A stretch of 40,589 nucleotides of DNA, taken from the IMG/VR virus record IMGVR_UViG_3300032011_000032, positions 1 to 40,589 of that record; one strand, given 5' to 3'. The stretch's first letter is position 1, and each line of letters begins with the position of its first letter. This DNA is from a virus. The translations under genes were made by a program, and so were the position numbers. Below the pieces are notes generated by a model that saw only the letters and a program-made list of their open reading frames with translations, searched no databases and had not been told where the DNA came from. Positions 31,260 through 38,862 of this stretch are shown piece after piece.

Positions 31260-31869
31260 AGGAATAGGTAGCAGGGTTAAGGTAAAGAAGCAGGGCAATA
31301 AGAACAGTACTAAGGTTAGTACAGGGTCTAGGGCTGAGCAGGCACACCATAGGGCAGTAATGAAGGCTGCTATTAAGGTTGACTATGAGTCTGGCTTACT
31401 TACTAGGGGGCAGATAGTAGAGAAGTATGGTATCTGGAGGAGTACTCTTCAGAAGTATGTAGGTGAGGGTGATTGGGAGTATGCTTCAAAGAGAGAGGCT
31501 GCTCTGGCTAACGTACATACAAAGATGATTAAGAAGTATGCGGATCATCGTGCAACTATATCTGACCAGCATCTTGATGAGTTGAATAGGCTGAAGGAGA
31601 TGGTTCTATTATCTAATGATAAAGGTGAGGTGGATTTGCTTACAGCTAAAGCTAAAACTGTTATGGATATCATTAAGAGTGAGAGGATTGCACTTGCTAT
31701 GCCGAATGAGTATAAGTATATAGAACAGAAGAATGAGAATGTATTTAGGGTTGAGGATGCATTAAAGGAACTTGACCACCAAATGAATCCTCAGATTGAG
31801 GATGTAATTGAAGGTGAATTTACAAAGGAGGAAGATGGCGAAAAGGAAAAAGTCAGCGAGAGAAATTAA
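31252..31869 (+). CDS. terS: Small terminase subunit-like protein
   Basis: 205 residues. A helix-turn-helix at about 40-75 (KVDYESGLLTRGQIVEKYGI, then RSTLQKYVGEGDWEYA) followed by a long helical oligomerisation region (DQHLDELNRLKEMVLLSND) and an acidic C-terminus is the typical plan of terminase small subunits, which bind pac/cos and hand the DNA to the large subunit. GAGGAG precedes the start. It is encoded 2.5 kb before the large terminase with resolvase and HNH genes in between. The assignment is by architecture and position. Confidence 0.68.
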   Translation: MAKGIGSRVKVKKQGNKNSTKVSTGSRAEQAHHRAVMKAAIKVDYESGLLTRGQIVEKYGIWRSTLQKYVGEGDWEYASKREAALANVHTKMIKKYADHRATISDQHLDELNRLKEMVLLSNDKGEVDLLTAKAKTVMDIIKSERIALAMPNEYKYIEQKNENVFRVEDALKELDHQMNPQIEDVIEGEFTKEEDGEKEKVSERN

Positions 31870-32074
31870 AGCTGAACAGAAACAGATCATGGATTCACGG
31901 GCATTGTTAGCTTTGATGTTAGCGTCTGCCGCAACTGCCTGGAAGACAGGTGTCCCTTATTCAGACTTATTAGCTAATGCAGAAAGGGAAAACTTAAAGG
32001 CTGACAGTTACTTTCTGGATTTAGCAGATAATGTAGGTACAATGTTTACTATGGTGGAGGCTGAAGATAAATGA
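31835..32074 (+). CDS. Small basic-start protein
   Basis: 79 residues from ATG 31835, where AAAGGAGGAAG gives a very strong ribosome-binding site; a longer frame from 31808 has none. A basic N-terminus (MAKRKKSAREIKAEQKQ) is followed by an alanine-rich helix (LLALMLASAATAWKTG) and an acidic end. It overlaps the small terminase end by 35 bases and the next start (ATGA). The function is unknown; it may assist packaging. Confidence 0.6.
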   Translation: MAKRKKSAREIKAEQKQIMDSRALLALMLASAATAWKTGVPYSDLLANAERENLKADSYFLDLADNVGTMFTMVEAEDK

Positions 32075-32628
32075 GTTCAACAGTTTGTTTTATATGTAAG
32101 AAAGACCTACCAGTAGGGAGGACACGTTTTTGTTCTGAGAGTTGTTCTTACCATCATAAGCTAGAACGTGCTGCTCTTAAGCGTGGTAATATAAAACTTG
32201 ATCCTATTGATTGTGATACTTGTGGTAAAAGATTTGAGCCACGTACTAGTAGACAGAAGTATTGCGATATACATTGTTGGCATGTTGAATATAATAAAAG
32301 GAGGGTAGAGAAACGTGCTTTAACAGCTAAACAACCTAAGGTTAAACCTGCAGCAAGGTTTCATCCTAGTTGGCAGTCTCCTACATTTGGGGAGAGAGTT
32401 GTTACTACAGCCGAGTTTGTTAATTGTGATACCCCTGAGAGGCGTGAGCTTAAGGTTGCAGTAGAAGAATTTCTTGAAAAAGGAGGTACTATTACCAGAT
32501 ATGGAGATCAGATACCTACTGTAGATATACAAACAGATCTAACTTGGCAACTACCTGAGTCAGAAGAGAAGAAGATTCAGGCGGAGCTGCAGAGAATATG
32601 GGGGGTTGAGGATGTACTTGGGAATTGA
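32071..32628 (+). CDS. Double zinc-finger protein in packaging cluster
   Basis: 185 residues. There are two Cys-rich units at the N-terminus: CFICKKDLPVGRTRFCSESC (residues 6-25) and CDTCGKRFEPRTSRQKYCDIHC (about 49-70), each with a CxxC...CxxxC pattern like the zinc fingers that accompany HNH nucleases. The second half is a mixed region without a clear HNH (no DH/N/H series). It may be a DNA-binding partner or a degenerate HNH. The start overlaps the previous stop (ATGA), and its end overlaps the RuvC-like gene. Confidence 0.6.
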   Translation: MSSTVCFICKKDLPVGRTRFCSESCSYHHKLERAALKRGNIKLDPIDCDTCGKRFEPRTSRQKYCDIHCWHVEYNKRRVEKRALTAKQPKVKPAARFHPSWQSPTFGERVVTTAEFVNCDTPERRELKVAVEEFLEKGGTITRYGDQIPTVDIQTDLTWQLPESEEKKIQAELQRIWGVEDVLGN

Positions 32629-33079
32629 TCCGGGCTTTTCAGGAGCACTGGCAGTGTTAGATAAGAATTTACAGGTCATTCATTACCAAGACATGCCAAT
32701 CATCGAAGTTGCTAAGAAACGTGAATTACATGAACCAGAACTTTATAATATTTTCTCTCGTTTCTCACCTAAGTATGAGAACTTATTAGTTGGTATAGAA
32801 AAATCACAGACGATGCCGAACCAGGGGATCGTGTCAAGTGGTCGTTATATGGCTAGTTATGGCTTTCTGAGAGGTCTGTGCGTGGGCATGGGCTTGCCAT
32901 ACTACTTGATACGCCCCCCATCTTGGAAGAAATTGATGCTTGGGGATATGCCAAAGGAGAAAGGATCTTCTATCCAGAAGGTGAATCAGATATATCCTGA
33001 TATAAAATTAACTAGGAAGAAGGATCATGGTATAGCAGATGCTATATTGATTGCACGTTATCTTAGTAAAATTCAGTGA
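32612..33079 (+). CDS. RuvC-like Holliday junction resolvase
   Basis: 155 residues from ATG 32612, preferred over the TTG six bases earlier. The RNase H-like core shows MYLGIDPGFSGALAVLD (catalytic D6), LLVGIEKSQTMPNQG (catalytic E), and near the end DHGIADAILIARYL (catalytic D pair), the RuvC arrangement. It cuts branched recombination intermediates before packaging, in keeping with the phage's exonuclease and annealase. The gene overlaps the previous and next genes. The absence of RuvAB partners is normal for phages. Confidence 0.85.
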   Translation: MYLGIDPGFSGALAVLDKNLQVIHYQDMPIIEVAKKRELHEPELYNIFSRFSPKYENLLVGIEKSQTMPNQGIVSSGRYMASYGFLRGLCVGMGLPYYLIRPPSWKKLMLGDMPKEKGSSIQKVNQIYPDIKLTRKKDHGIADAILIARYLSKIQ

Positions 33080-33477
33080 TAAAAACCTGCGAATATTGCA
33101 AAGAGGATTACACTCCTAATATTCATGGGCAAGCGGTGCAGAAGTATTGTTGTAGAAATTGTAAGGAGAAAGCTGCATTCCACAGAAATAAGCTTGCAGG
33201 TAAGAAGAGGAAGAGGAAGGGTGGATATAATAGGACAACATATATAAAATGCTGGATAAAAGCACAGGAACAGGATCGTGGAACTGCTCCTTGTTTCTAT
33301 TGTGGAATAAGATTGCCAGCTAAGGGTGACTGGGTTCTTGATCATATGGAGCCTCTATCTAGTTTAGATACTGTAGAAGAACAGCTATCTGATGAGAATC
33401 TTGTAGTATGTTGTAACAGTTGTAATATAAAAAAAGGTAAGATACCTTTCAAGGAATTTATGCAAATGATTAGATAA
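33076..33477 (+). CDS. HNH endonuclease
   Basis: 133 residues starting at GTG, which overlaps the resolvase stop. An N-terminal zinc finger (CEYCKEDYTPN, then KYCCRNCKEKAAFH) is followed by the HNH domain at about 70-125: CFYCGIRL, then WVLDHMEPLS (DH), NLVVCCNSCNIKKG (N and CxxC). The order is that of phage HNH proteins encoded beside terminases, which help the terminase to cut DNA at packaging. It may alternatively be a free-standing homing nuclease; its position favours packaging. Confidence 0.85.
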   Translation: MIKTCEYCKEDYTPNIHGQAVQKYCCRNCKEKAAFHRNKLAGKKRKRKGGYNRTTYIKCWIKAQEQDRGTAPCFYCGIRLPAKGDWVLDHMEPLSSLDTVEEQLSDENLVVCCNSCNIKKGKIPFKEFMQMIR

Positions 33478-33704
33478 TGGAGAAACAATTTCAAAGGCTA
33501 GATAAGTTATGGTCAACTATAGCTTCCCATAGTAAGGAGACTATCATAGAGGCAGTTCTCTTAGATGAGCGTGATAGGGCGGTGGCAGGTGCAGACCACT
33601 CAATGGTCAGGTCTATAGATTATAGATTAAAGGATCTGGTACATAAACCACGACCAAAAGGTATAAACATGAATGATGCAAAGGCAATTGCTCCAGATAA
33701 ATAA
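33477..33704 (+). CDS. Small hypothetical protein before terminase
   Basis: 75 residues, helical and charged (MEKQFQRLDKLWSTIASHSK; ETIIEAVLLDERDRAVAGAD). It starts inside the HNH stop (TAATG) and ends directly before the large terminase start, so the genes are coupled. It may be a short terminase accessory. The family is not recognised. Confidence 0.6.
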   Translation: MEKQFQRLDKLWSTIASHSKETIIEAVLLDERDRAVAGADHSMVRSIDYRLKDLVHKPRPKGINMNDAKAIAPDK

Positions 33705-35489
33705 ATGTTAGCTCCTAAGAAATCCAACAAAGAAGCAATGCAGGAGTTGATGGATAGGTTGCAAGATCACGATACCTATTTTAATTACTGCCTTAAGATA
33801 CAGGAGTTGGGTACTAAGAAACTAATCCCCTTCCAGATGAACAGTGTGCAGAAGATTCTGCATGAAGTAGCTCAGCAGCAGCTTGAAGATATAGGACATG
33901 TCAGGATAATTGTTTTAAAGGCTAGACGTTTTGGTATCTCTACATATGTTCAGGCCAGGATGTTTAAGCGAGCAGCTACTATGTTCAACCAGCTAGTGCA
34001 TATCTGTACACATTCTAAGAATACAACCTCAGAGATGTTCCAGATGACAAAAGTTATGGAACAGAACTATCCAGATTTCATTAAACCTCTCTCACACTAT
34101 TCAGGTAAACAGGAACTGACATGGGGTTCTGTTGATGGCAAAGGACTGAACTCACGTTATGGTATGAGTACAGTGGAAGGTTCAGAGGTTGTAGGTGCTG
34201 GTATTGATATGCTCCACTGTTCAGAGGTAGCACGTTGGGGCAGTAGGGCTAAGGAGTATGCGACTGGTTTAATGAACTGTGTTATGCAGGGGTATGGCAC
34301 AGAGATATGGTTGGAGAGTACAGCTAAGGGAGTTGGAAATTATTTTGAAAGAGAATGGTGGCGAGCAGAGAAGGATGACTCTGGTTTGAAACCTGTGTTC
34401 TTCCCTTGGTTTGTTTTCGATGAATACAAAACTGAGTTGTCGGAAGATGAAAAGAAGGATGATAGTTTTATAAAATCTCTTGGCACTAACCCAGCTTTCG
34501 GTGGAGAGGAAGAAAAAGCTTTACTAGGTGTTGAGACATCATATAAGACAACAGAGGGAGAGTTACTCTTCAAGATTACTCCTGAACACTTAAAGTGGCG
34601 GAGGAACAAGATAATCTCTCCAGAGTGTCAGGGAGATTTAAATGTGTTCCACCAGGAATATCCTACTACTGCAAGAGAAGCTTTCGTTGCTTCAGGTAGA
34701 AGTGCGTTTGATTCTGTAAACTTAACTCAGATGTGGTTCGATGCAGATGAGCGTGAACGTGATAGCCCACCTAAAAGATTTGAAGTTCCAGTAAATGGGT
34801 TTGCATATAAGGATGGCAGGGAACAGATGCGATACTTTATGAAAAAAGATCCTGGCGGAGAGCTTGCTGTATTTAATCCGCCACAGTTGGGTAGAGAATA
34901 TAGAATAGGTGTTGATGTTTCAGAAGGAATACTTAGCCAAACCGGGGACTCCGATTACTCTGTTATAACAGTCTTAGATGCTGAAACCTTTGAGGAATGT
35001 GCTACTTGGTCAACTAGGATAGACCCTGATCTTTTAGCTTGGGTAATTACAACTATTGCGACATGGTACAATATGGCACTAGTAGCAGTCGAAAATAATA
35101 ATCATGGATTATTAACCCTCAAGTTCCTATCTTCTATCCATTCATACGAAAACCTGTATATAGAGAAAGCCCTTGATGAGCGTGGCAATAGGCAGAAGAA
35201 GCGTCTGGGTTTTAATACTAATATAAAAACTAGGAAGTTAATACTTGACTTGCTCAGGAGATTGATCAGGGAGAGACAGATAGAAATTTTTTCAAAAGAA
35301 ACTGTAGACGAACTACAGACCTTTGTTATTAATAAAGATGGTAAAGAAGCGGCTCAACATGGATGCCACGATGACAGGGTAATGTCCCTTGCAATTGCAG
35401 CCTACATGTGTTACATGTATCCATTCGACCCTTCTCCATCCATGCCAATGCCGAGAACACAACGTACAGAGTTCTATGTAAAGAGTTAG
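33705..35489 (+). CDS. terL: Terminase large subunit
   Basis: 594 residues. The ATPase shows a Walker A variant KARRFGISTYVQA at about 72-84, then a Walker B/catalytic segment GIDMLHCSEVARW near 168-180, and a coupling motif near LWLESTAKGVGN. The nuclease begins near 400: RIGVDVSEGILSQTGDSDYS (D), LVAVENNNHG near 465, and GCHDDRVMSLAIAAYM at about 553 (paired D). It translocates DNA into the prohead and cuts it. Length and motif order are normal. It has no strong ribosome-binding site, and the stop is followed by a 151-base gap with a promoter-like pair. Confidence 0.92.
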   Translation: MLAPKKSNKEAMQELMDRLQDHDTYFNYCLKIQELGTKKLIPFQMNSVQKILHEVAQQQLEDIGHVRIIVLKARRFGISTYVQARMFKRAATMFNQLVHICTHSKNTTSEMFQMTKVMEQNYPDFIKPLSHYSGKQELTWGSVDGKGLNSRYGMSTVEGSEVVGAGIDMLHCSEVARWGSRAKEYATGLMNCVMQGYGTEIWLESTAKGVGNYFEREWWRAEKDDSGLKPVFFPWFVFDEYKTELSEDEKKDDSFIKSLGTNPAFGGEEEKALLGVETSYKTTEGELLFKITPEHLKWRRNKIISPECQGDLNVFHQEYPTTAREAFVASGRSAFDSVNLTQMWFDADERERDSPPKRFEVPVNGFAYKDGREQMRYFMKKDPGGELAVFNPPQLGREYRIGVDVSEGILSQTGDSDYSVITVLDAETFEECATWSTRIDPDLLAWVITTIATWYNMALVAVENNNHGLLTLKFLSSIHSYENLYIEKALDERGNRQKKRLGFNTNIKTRKLILDLLRRLIRERQIEIFSKETVDELQTFVINKDGKEAAQHGCHDDRVMSLAIAAYMCYMYPFDPSPSMPMPRTQRTEFYVKS

Positions 35490-35507
35490 TGTAAAGAATT
35501 CTTTTTC

Positions 35508-35536
35508 TTGACGAGCCGTTTGATTGCTTGTATCTT
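35508..35536 (+). promoter_or_regulatory. Possible promoter between terminase and portal genes
   Basis: TTGACG (5/6) and TATCTT (4/6) are separated by 17 bases, followed by repeated TATTTGAA units (35543-35563) and the 60-bp dispersed repeat. It could start the head/tail operon. Confidence 0.4.
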
Positions 35537-35569
35537 ATATCATATTTGAATATTTGAATATTTAAGCAT

Positions 35570-35629
35570 CTCAGATCTCTCTGTAACGAAAGAAACCTGA
35601 TACTCAGGTACTCTAGCACCCCCTTATTT
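35570..35629. repeat. 60-bp dispersed repeat, copy B
   Basis: Second copy of the 15838-15897 sequence (45/60 by hand count). In this copy CCTGA-TAC-TCAGG can form a short hairpin just before AGGTACTCT. It ends 12 bases before the start of the 20-residue lysine-rich gene. Confidence 0.6.
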
Positions 35630-35640
35630 TGACGATTTTT

Positions 35641-35703
35641 ATGAATTACGGACTTAAGAAGCCTGTCAAAAAGAAACGCAAAACAAAAAAGAAGAAGTCT
35701 TAA
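35641..35703 (+). CDS. 20-residue lysine-rich micropeptide upstream of portal
   Basis: MNYGLKKPVKKKRKTKKKKS: more than half the residues are Lys or Arg. The stop overlaps the portal ATG (TAATG), and no clear ribosome-binding site precedes either, so translation of the two is probably coupled. It could be a DNA- or RNA-binding peptide, or only a leader that sets portal translation. Conservation would decide. Confidence 0.45.
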   Translation: MNYGLKKPVKKKRKTKKKKS

Positions 35704-37841
35704 TGGCGGAAATCAAAGCTGAAAGCAACCATTACATCACTGAAGATAGTGAGGAAGTAAAGGGGCTTTTACCAGATTCTCTTGGACTTATAGTACAGGA
35801 GTTATACCAGAAAGGTGCTGGTGATACAGATCGTAAAACCCGTGAGGAGATTTGGGAATCGGGCTGGCATGCTATGAGAGGTGAGTTCCCTGATACTACA
35901 TCTAAGGCAGTTGATGTAGCTAAAGAGAGAGGAATATATGTCAACCTAACTAAAAGAAAAGTGCATGAGGCTAGGACTAAGCTGCTATCCTCAACCCTCC
36001 AGCAAGGCAAGATCCCATTTAAAATTACTCCGTCACGTAGACCAAGATTTGTTTCTCCAGATCTTCTTGAAGCACCAGAGCCGTATGATGAAGCGACTAA
36101 TAGGGCGAAGAATTGCGAACAGAGGATAAGAGATATACTTGATGAGACCTCTTATGAGGATACATTGAGTAAAGCCATTAACGAAATGACGTTATATGGC
36201 ACAGGAGTAACTAAGTCGATAGTCTTGAAAAAGGTAGATTACCCCCTTTATCAGACAGCCAATCGTGACCCCATGCTCCAGATGATAGAGGAGCAGGCAG
36301 AATCGGAAATGGTTCCTCATGTTGAATGGATATCAATATGGGATACATTCCCATCTCCAGGTGCGACAGGTAAGAGTGATCTTGATTGGGTTATCCAAAG
36401 AAGATTCTTGTCTGCTCAGGAATTACGGATGATGGCAATGAAATCAAATGGTGTCATTGATCCTTTATTAGTAGAAAGCTGTATTGAGACAGGAGAAGGT
36501 CAAACCTCTATGGATACTGGTGGGATATCACCACGAAGATTTAGTCAGGGGGTAGAACAGGTTAAGAACTTTACTATACTTGAATTATGGCATAAGGGTT
36601 TAGGCAGGGAAGACATTGAGCCTTATATGGATCTTCCTCAGAAGAAAGATGGAGACCCAGTACATATGCCAGTGGTTATTACAGTGCTGGGATCTAAGGT
36701 TCTGAGGGCAATGCCGAATCCTTTTGATGGTAGATTACCCTACGATTTTTGTTACTGGCAGGAACAGGAAGATAGTATCTGGGGTAGCGGTATATATGAA
36801 GCTATCCGTGATGATCAGGATATGATGAATTTTGTCTACGGCATGATAGTCGAAGGCAAAACAATGGCAGCTCTCCCGATGGCTGCACTCAATCCTAATG
36901 CATTCGATGCAAATAGTGATGACTTCTATGAGATGTATCCGGGAAAAATCTGGAGACTTAAGGCAGGTGAGAGTGTTAATGATGCATTTAAGTCTGTAAT
37001 TATACCAGATGTAACTAATGGTTTAGTTGATCTGCTTAAGATCATTGAGAGAAATACAGATCTGGCATCAGGACAAGTCCCTATTGGTATGGGAGCAGGT
37101 GCTCAGTATCAGACTAAGACTGCTACTGGTATGCAGATTCTGAACGAGAACTCTAATAAATTAACAAGCGGAGTTGTACGTTCACTTAATAATATGGTTA
37201 CATCCAATGTTCAGGCAATCTACCATTGGTTAATGGCGGATTCAGTTGATCTTGGGATTAAAGGAGACTTCCTTTGTCAGGCAAAGAGCTATGATACATT
37301 CATGGCTAAAGAAGTTACTATCCAGCAGGTATTGCAATTGATTCAGGTAGTGGGTCAAGTGCCAGAGATGCGAGATAGATTTAATTTTGAAAAATTGGCA
37401 GTACCTTTAAAGGCAGGTTTAGGATTAGAAATTGATGGATTGATTAAGTCAGAGGAAGAAGCAGCTCAAGAAGCACAGCAAATGCAACAGCAAGCCGAAC
37501 AACAACAGGTGGTAGCTGCACAACTTGATGCTGAAACATATGAAAACAGAGCAAGAGTTGATGAGAAGAAGGCAGTCGCAGCAGATATCCGTAAAGGAAT
37601 AATACAGGAGCGATTAGCAAAAATAAAAGAAGGTGGTGATGTACCAACTAATGAGTTGCCTGATCTTCTTCAGCAGACATCAATATTACTTATGGAATTA
37701 ATGGAACAACAGAATGTTCAACTTCAACAAGAACAACAACAACTCCAGGCCGAAGCCGAACAACAGCAGGAGCTTGGACAGGGAGAAGCTGGAGTACCTC
37801 CTGACATTGGAGGACGACCCGAGATGGAACCAGCTATCTAA
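35703..37841 (+). CDS. Portal protein
   Basis: 712 residues, large as in N4/P22-type podovirus portals. Residues 20-560 are a continuous mixed fold with typical portal segments (IYVNLTKRKVHEARTKLLSS, LYGTGVTKSIVLKK, YDFCYWQEQEDSIWGSGIYE, GAQYQTKTATGMQILNENSN). Residues 580-690 are a Gln/Ala/Glu-rich coiled coil (many CAA/CAG codons), and the end is acidic and Gly/Pro rich. It forms the dodecamer at the packaging vertex and joins the tail. It sits directly after the terminase and before the scaffold. Another gene starts inside its 3' end in a different frame. Confidence 0.85.
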   Translation: MAEIKAESNHYITEDSEEVKGLLPDSLGLIVQELYQKGAGDTDRKTREEIWESGWHAMRGEFPDTTSKAVDVAKERGIYVNLTKRKVHEARTKLLSSTLQQGKIPFKITPSRRPRFVSPDLLEAPEPYDEATNRAKNCEQRIRDILDETSYEDTLSKAINEMTLYGTGVTKSIVLKKVDYPLYQTANRDPMLQMIEEQAESEMVPHVEWISIWDTFPSPGATGKSDLDWVIQRRFLSAQELRMMAMKSNGVIDPLLVESCIETGEGQTSMDTGGISPRRFSQGVEQVKNFTILELWHKGLGREDIEPYMDLPQKKDGDPVHMPVVITVLGSKVLRAMPNPFDGRLPYDFCYWQEQEDSIWGSGIYEAIRDDQDMMNFVYGMIVEGKTMAALPMAALNPNAFDANSDDFYEMYPGKIWRLKAGESVNDAFKSVIIPDVTNGLVDLLKIIERNTDLASGQVPIGMGAGAQYQTKTATGMQILNENSNKLTSGVVRSLNNMVTSNVQAIYHWLMADSVDLGIKGDFLCQAKSYDTFMAKEVTIQQVLQLIQVVGQVPEMRDRFNFEKLAVPLKAGLGLEIDGLIKSEEEAAQEAQQMQQQAEQQQVVAAQLDAETYENRARVDEKKAVAADIRKGIIQERLAKIKEGGDVPTNELPDLLQQTSILLMELMEQQNVQLQQEQQQLQAEAEQQQELGQGEAGVPPDIGGRPEMEPAI

Positions 37842-38013
37842 GATTTTATCGGCTAGACTTAGACGGAAAGAGGAAAGACTCTCAGAGAAGCCCCTCTATG
37901 ACGTAAAGGACGTAGCCACCTTTAATAGTCTCATTGGAGAGATCAAAGAAATCAAGAATGTACTTGACCTTGATCACTTGATCCGTGAGGCACTAACCCA
38001 TAATGATGAGTGA
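37774..38013 (+). CDS. Small protein overlapping the portal gene end
   Basis: 79 residues if it starts at TTG 37774 (AGGAG just before it). An ATG at 37714 is open too, but the added part would be Asn/Ser-rich sequence read out of frame from the portal's CAA tracts. The product is charged and helical (DREKLEYLLTLEDDPRWNQL; ATFNSLIGEIKEIKNVLDLD). At least 170 bases lie beyond the portal stop, so it is probably real. The function may be head assembly. Confidence 0.55.
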   Translation: MDREKLEYLLTLEDDPRWNQLSKILSARLRRKEERLSEKPLYDVKDVATFNSLIGEIKEIKNVLDLDHLIREALTHNDE

Positions 38014-38016
38014 CCT

Positions 38017-38805
38017 ATGCTAGAAGCACCTCCTCAAGGAGAAATGCCTAACCAGCAAGAGCAAACTGATACAGGGGCAGACAAAGTAGCTGAATTAGAG
38101 AAGCAATTAGCTTCAGTTACTAAAAGCTATGATGACATTAGACCTCATGCTGATCGTGCATATACTGCACAGAAAGCAAAAGAGTCTGAGAATCAAGAGC
38201 TGAGAGCTAGACTGGCTGTACTGGAACGTGAAAACGAACTAAGTCTCCAGGCTAAAAAAGATCAAGATGAAGATGAACTGTCAGAAGATGATCTACGAGT
38301 CATGGAAGATTTCCCTGAAGTAATGAGAACTTCAGAAAGAATCGCAGACAGGCTTATGAGAAAGAAGCTGGCAGAGTTTAAGTCTCAACAACAAGAATCA
38401 GTAGATGACAAGATAAGCAGGTATGTTGAAGAAAAATATGATGCACCTTTAAGTGACTTGACTCGTAAGTTTGATTCGATGTCACAGCAATCATTTTTCG
38501 ATAGACAACTTGGTTATGGTGTTTGGCCTTCGATTGAAGACGATCAGTCTTTTATTGAATGGGTTAATAAAGACTCAATGTGCCGAACTGCTATGACTCA
38601 AGGAGACAATGAAGCCAAAGCTCAGGTTATTAGGATGTACCTTGAGCAAAATGGAGGCGGTGGTGAAATGTATAAAGGACAAGATCCTCAGGATCTTAGA
38701 CGTTATCAGGCATCACAGCTAATGGGCGGATCACAGTCTCTGTCTAATACAACTGATCCTACTCAAGGTTTAACAGGCGAAGCATTATTTGATGCGATAG
38801 AGTAG
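38017..38805 (+). CDS. Probable scaffolding protein
   Basis: 262 residues, acidic and strongly helical. Residues 20-100 form a coiled coil (KVAELEKQLASVTKSYDDIR; ELRARLAVLERENELSLQAK). The middle is charged and helical, and the C-terminal part is mixed, with GGGGEMYKGQDPQDLRRYQA. Location directly before the major capsid gene, composition and size are typical of phage scaffolds, which guide prohead assembly and then leave. The assignment is by position and architecture. Confidence 0.7.
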   Translation: MLEAPPQGEMPNQQEQTDTGADKVAELEKQLASVTKSYDDIRPHADRAYTAQKAKESENQELRARLAVLERENELSLQAKKDQDEDELSEDDLRVMEDFPEVMRTSERIADRLMRKKLAEFKSQQQESVDDKISRYVEEKYDAPLSDLTRKFDSMSQQSFFDRQLGYGVWPSIEDDQSFIEWVNKDSMCRTAMTQGDNEAKAQVIRMYLEQNGGGGEMYKGQDPQDLRRYQASQLMGGSQSLSNTTDPTQGLTGEALFDAIE

Positions 38806-38820
38806 TTAAGCCGAGAGATC

Positions 38821-38851
38821 TTGTCTCTTTAATAAATTTTAATCTTATAAT
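38821..38851 (+). promoter_or_regulatory. Possible promoter upstream of the capsid gene
   Basis: A perfect TATAAT (38846-38851) lies 11 bases before the capsid ATG, with TTGTCT 19 bases upstream of it; the spacing is long. An AGAGA/TCTCT hairpin overlaps the -35. The leader would be very short, so this may be coincidental or weak. Confidence 0.3.
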
Positions 38852-38862
38852 AGGACAAGACA

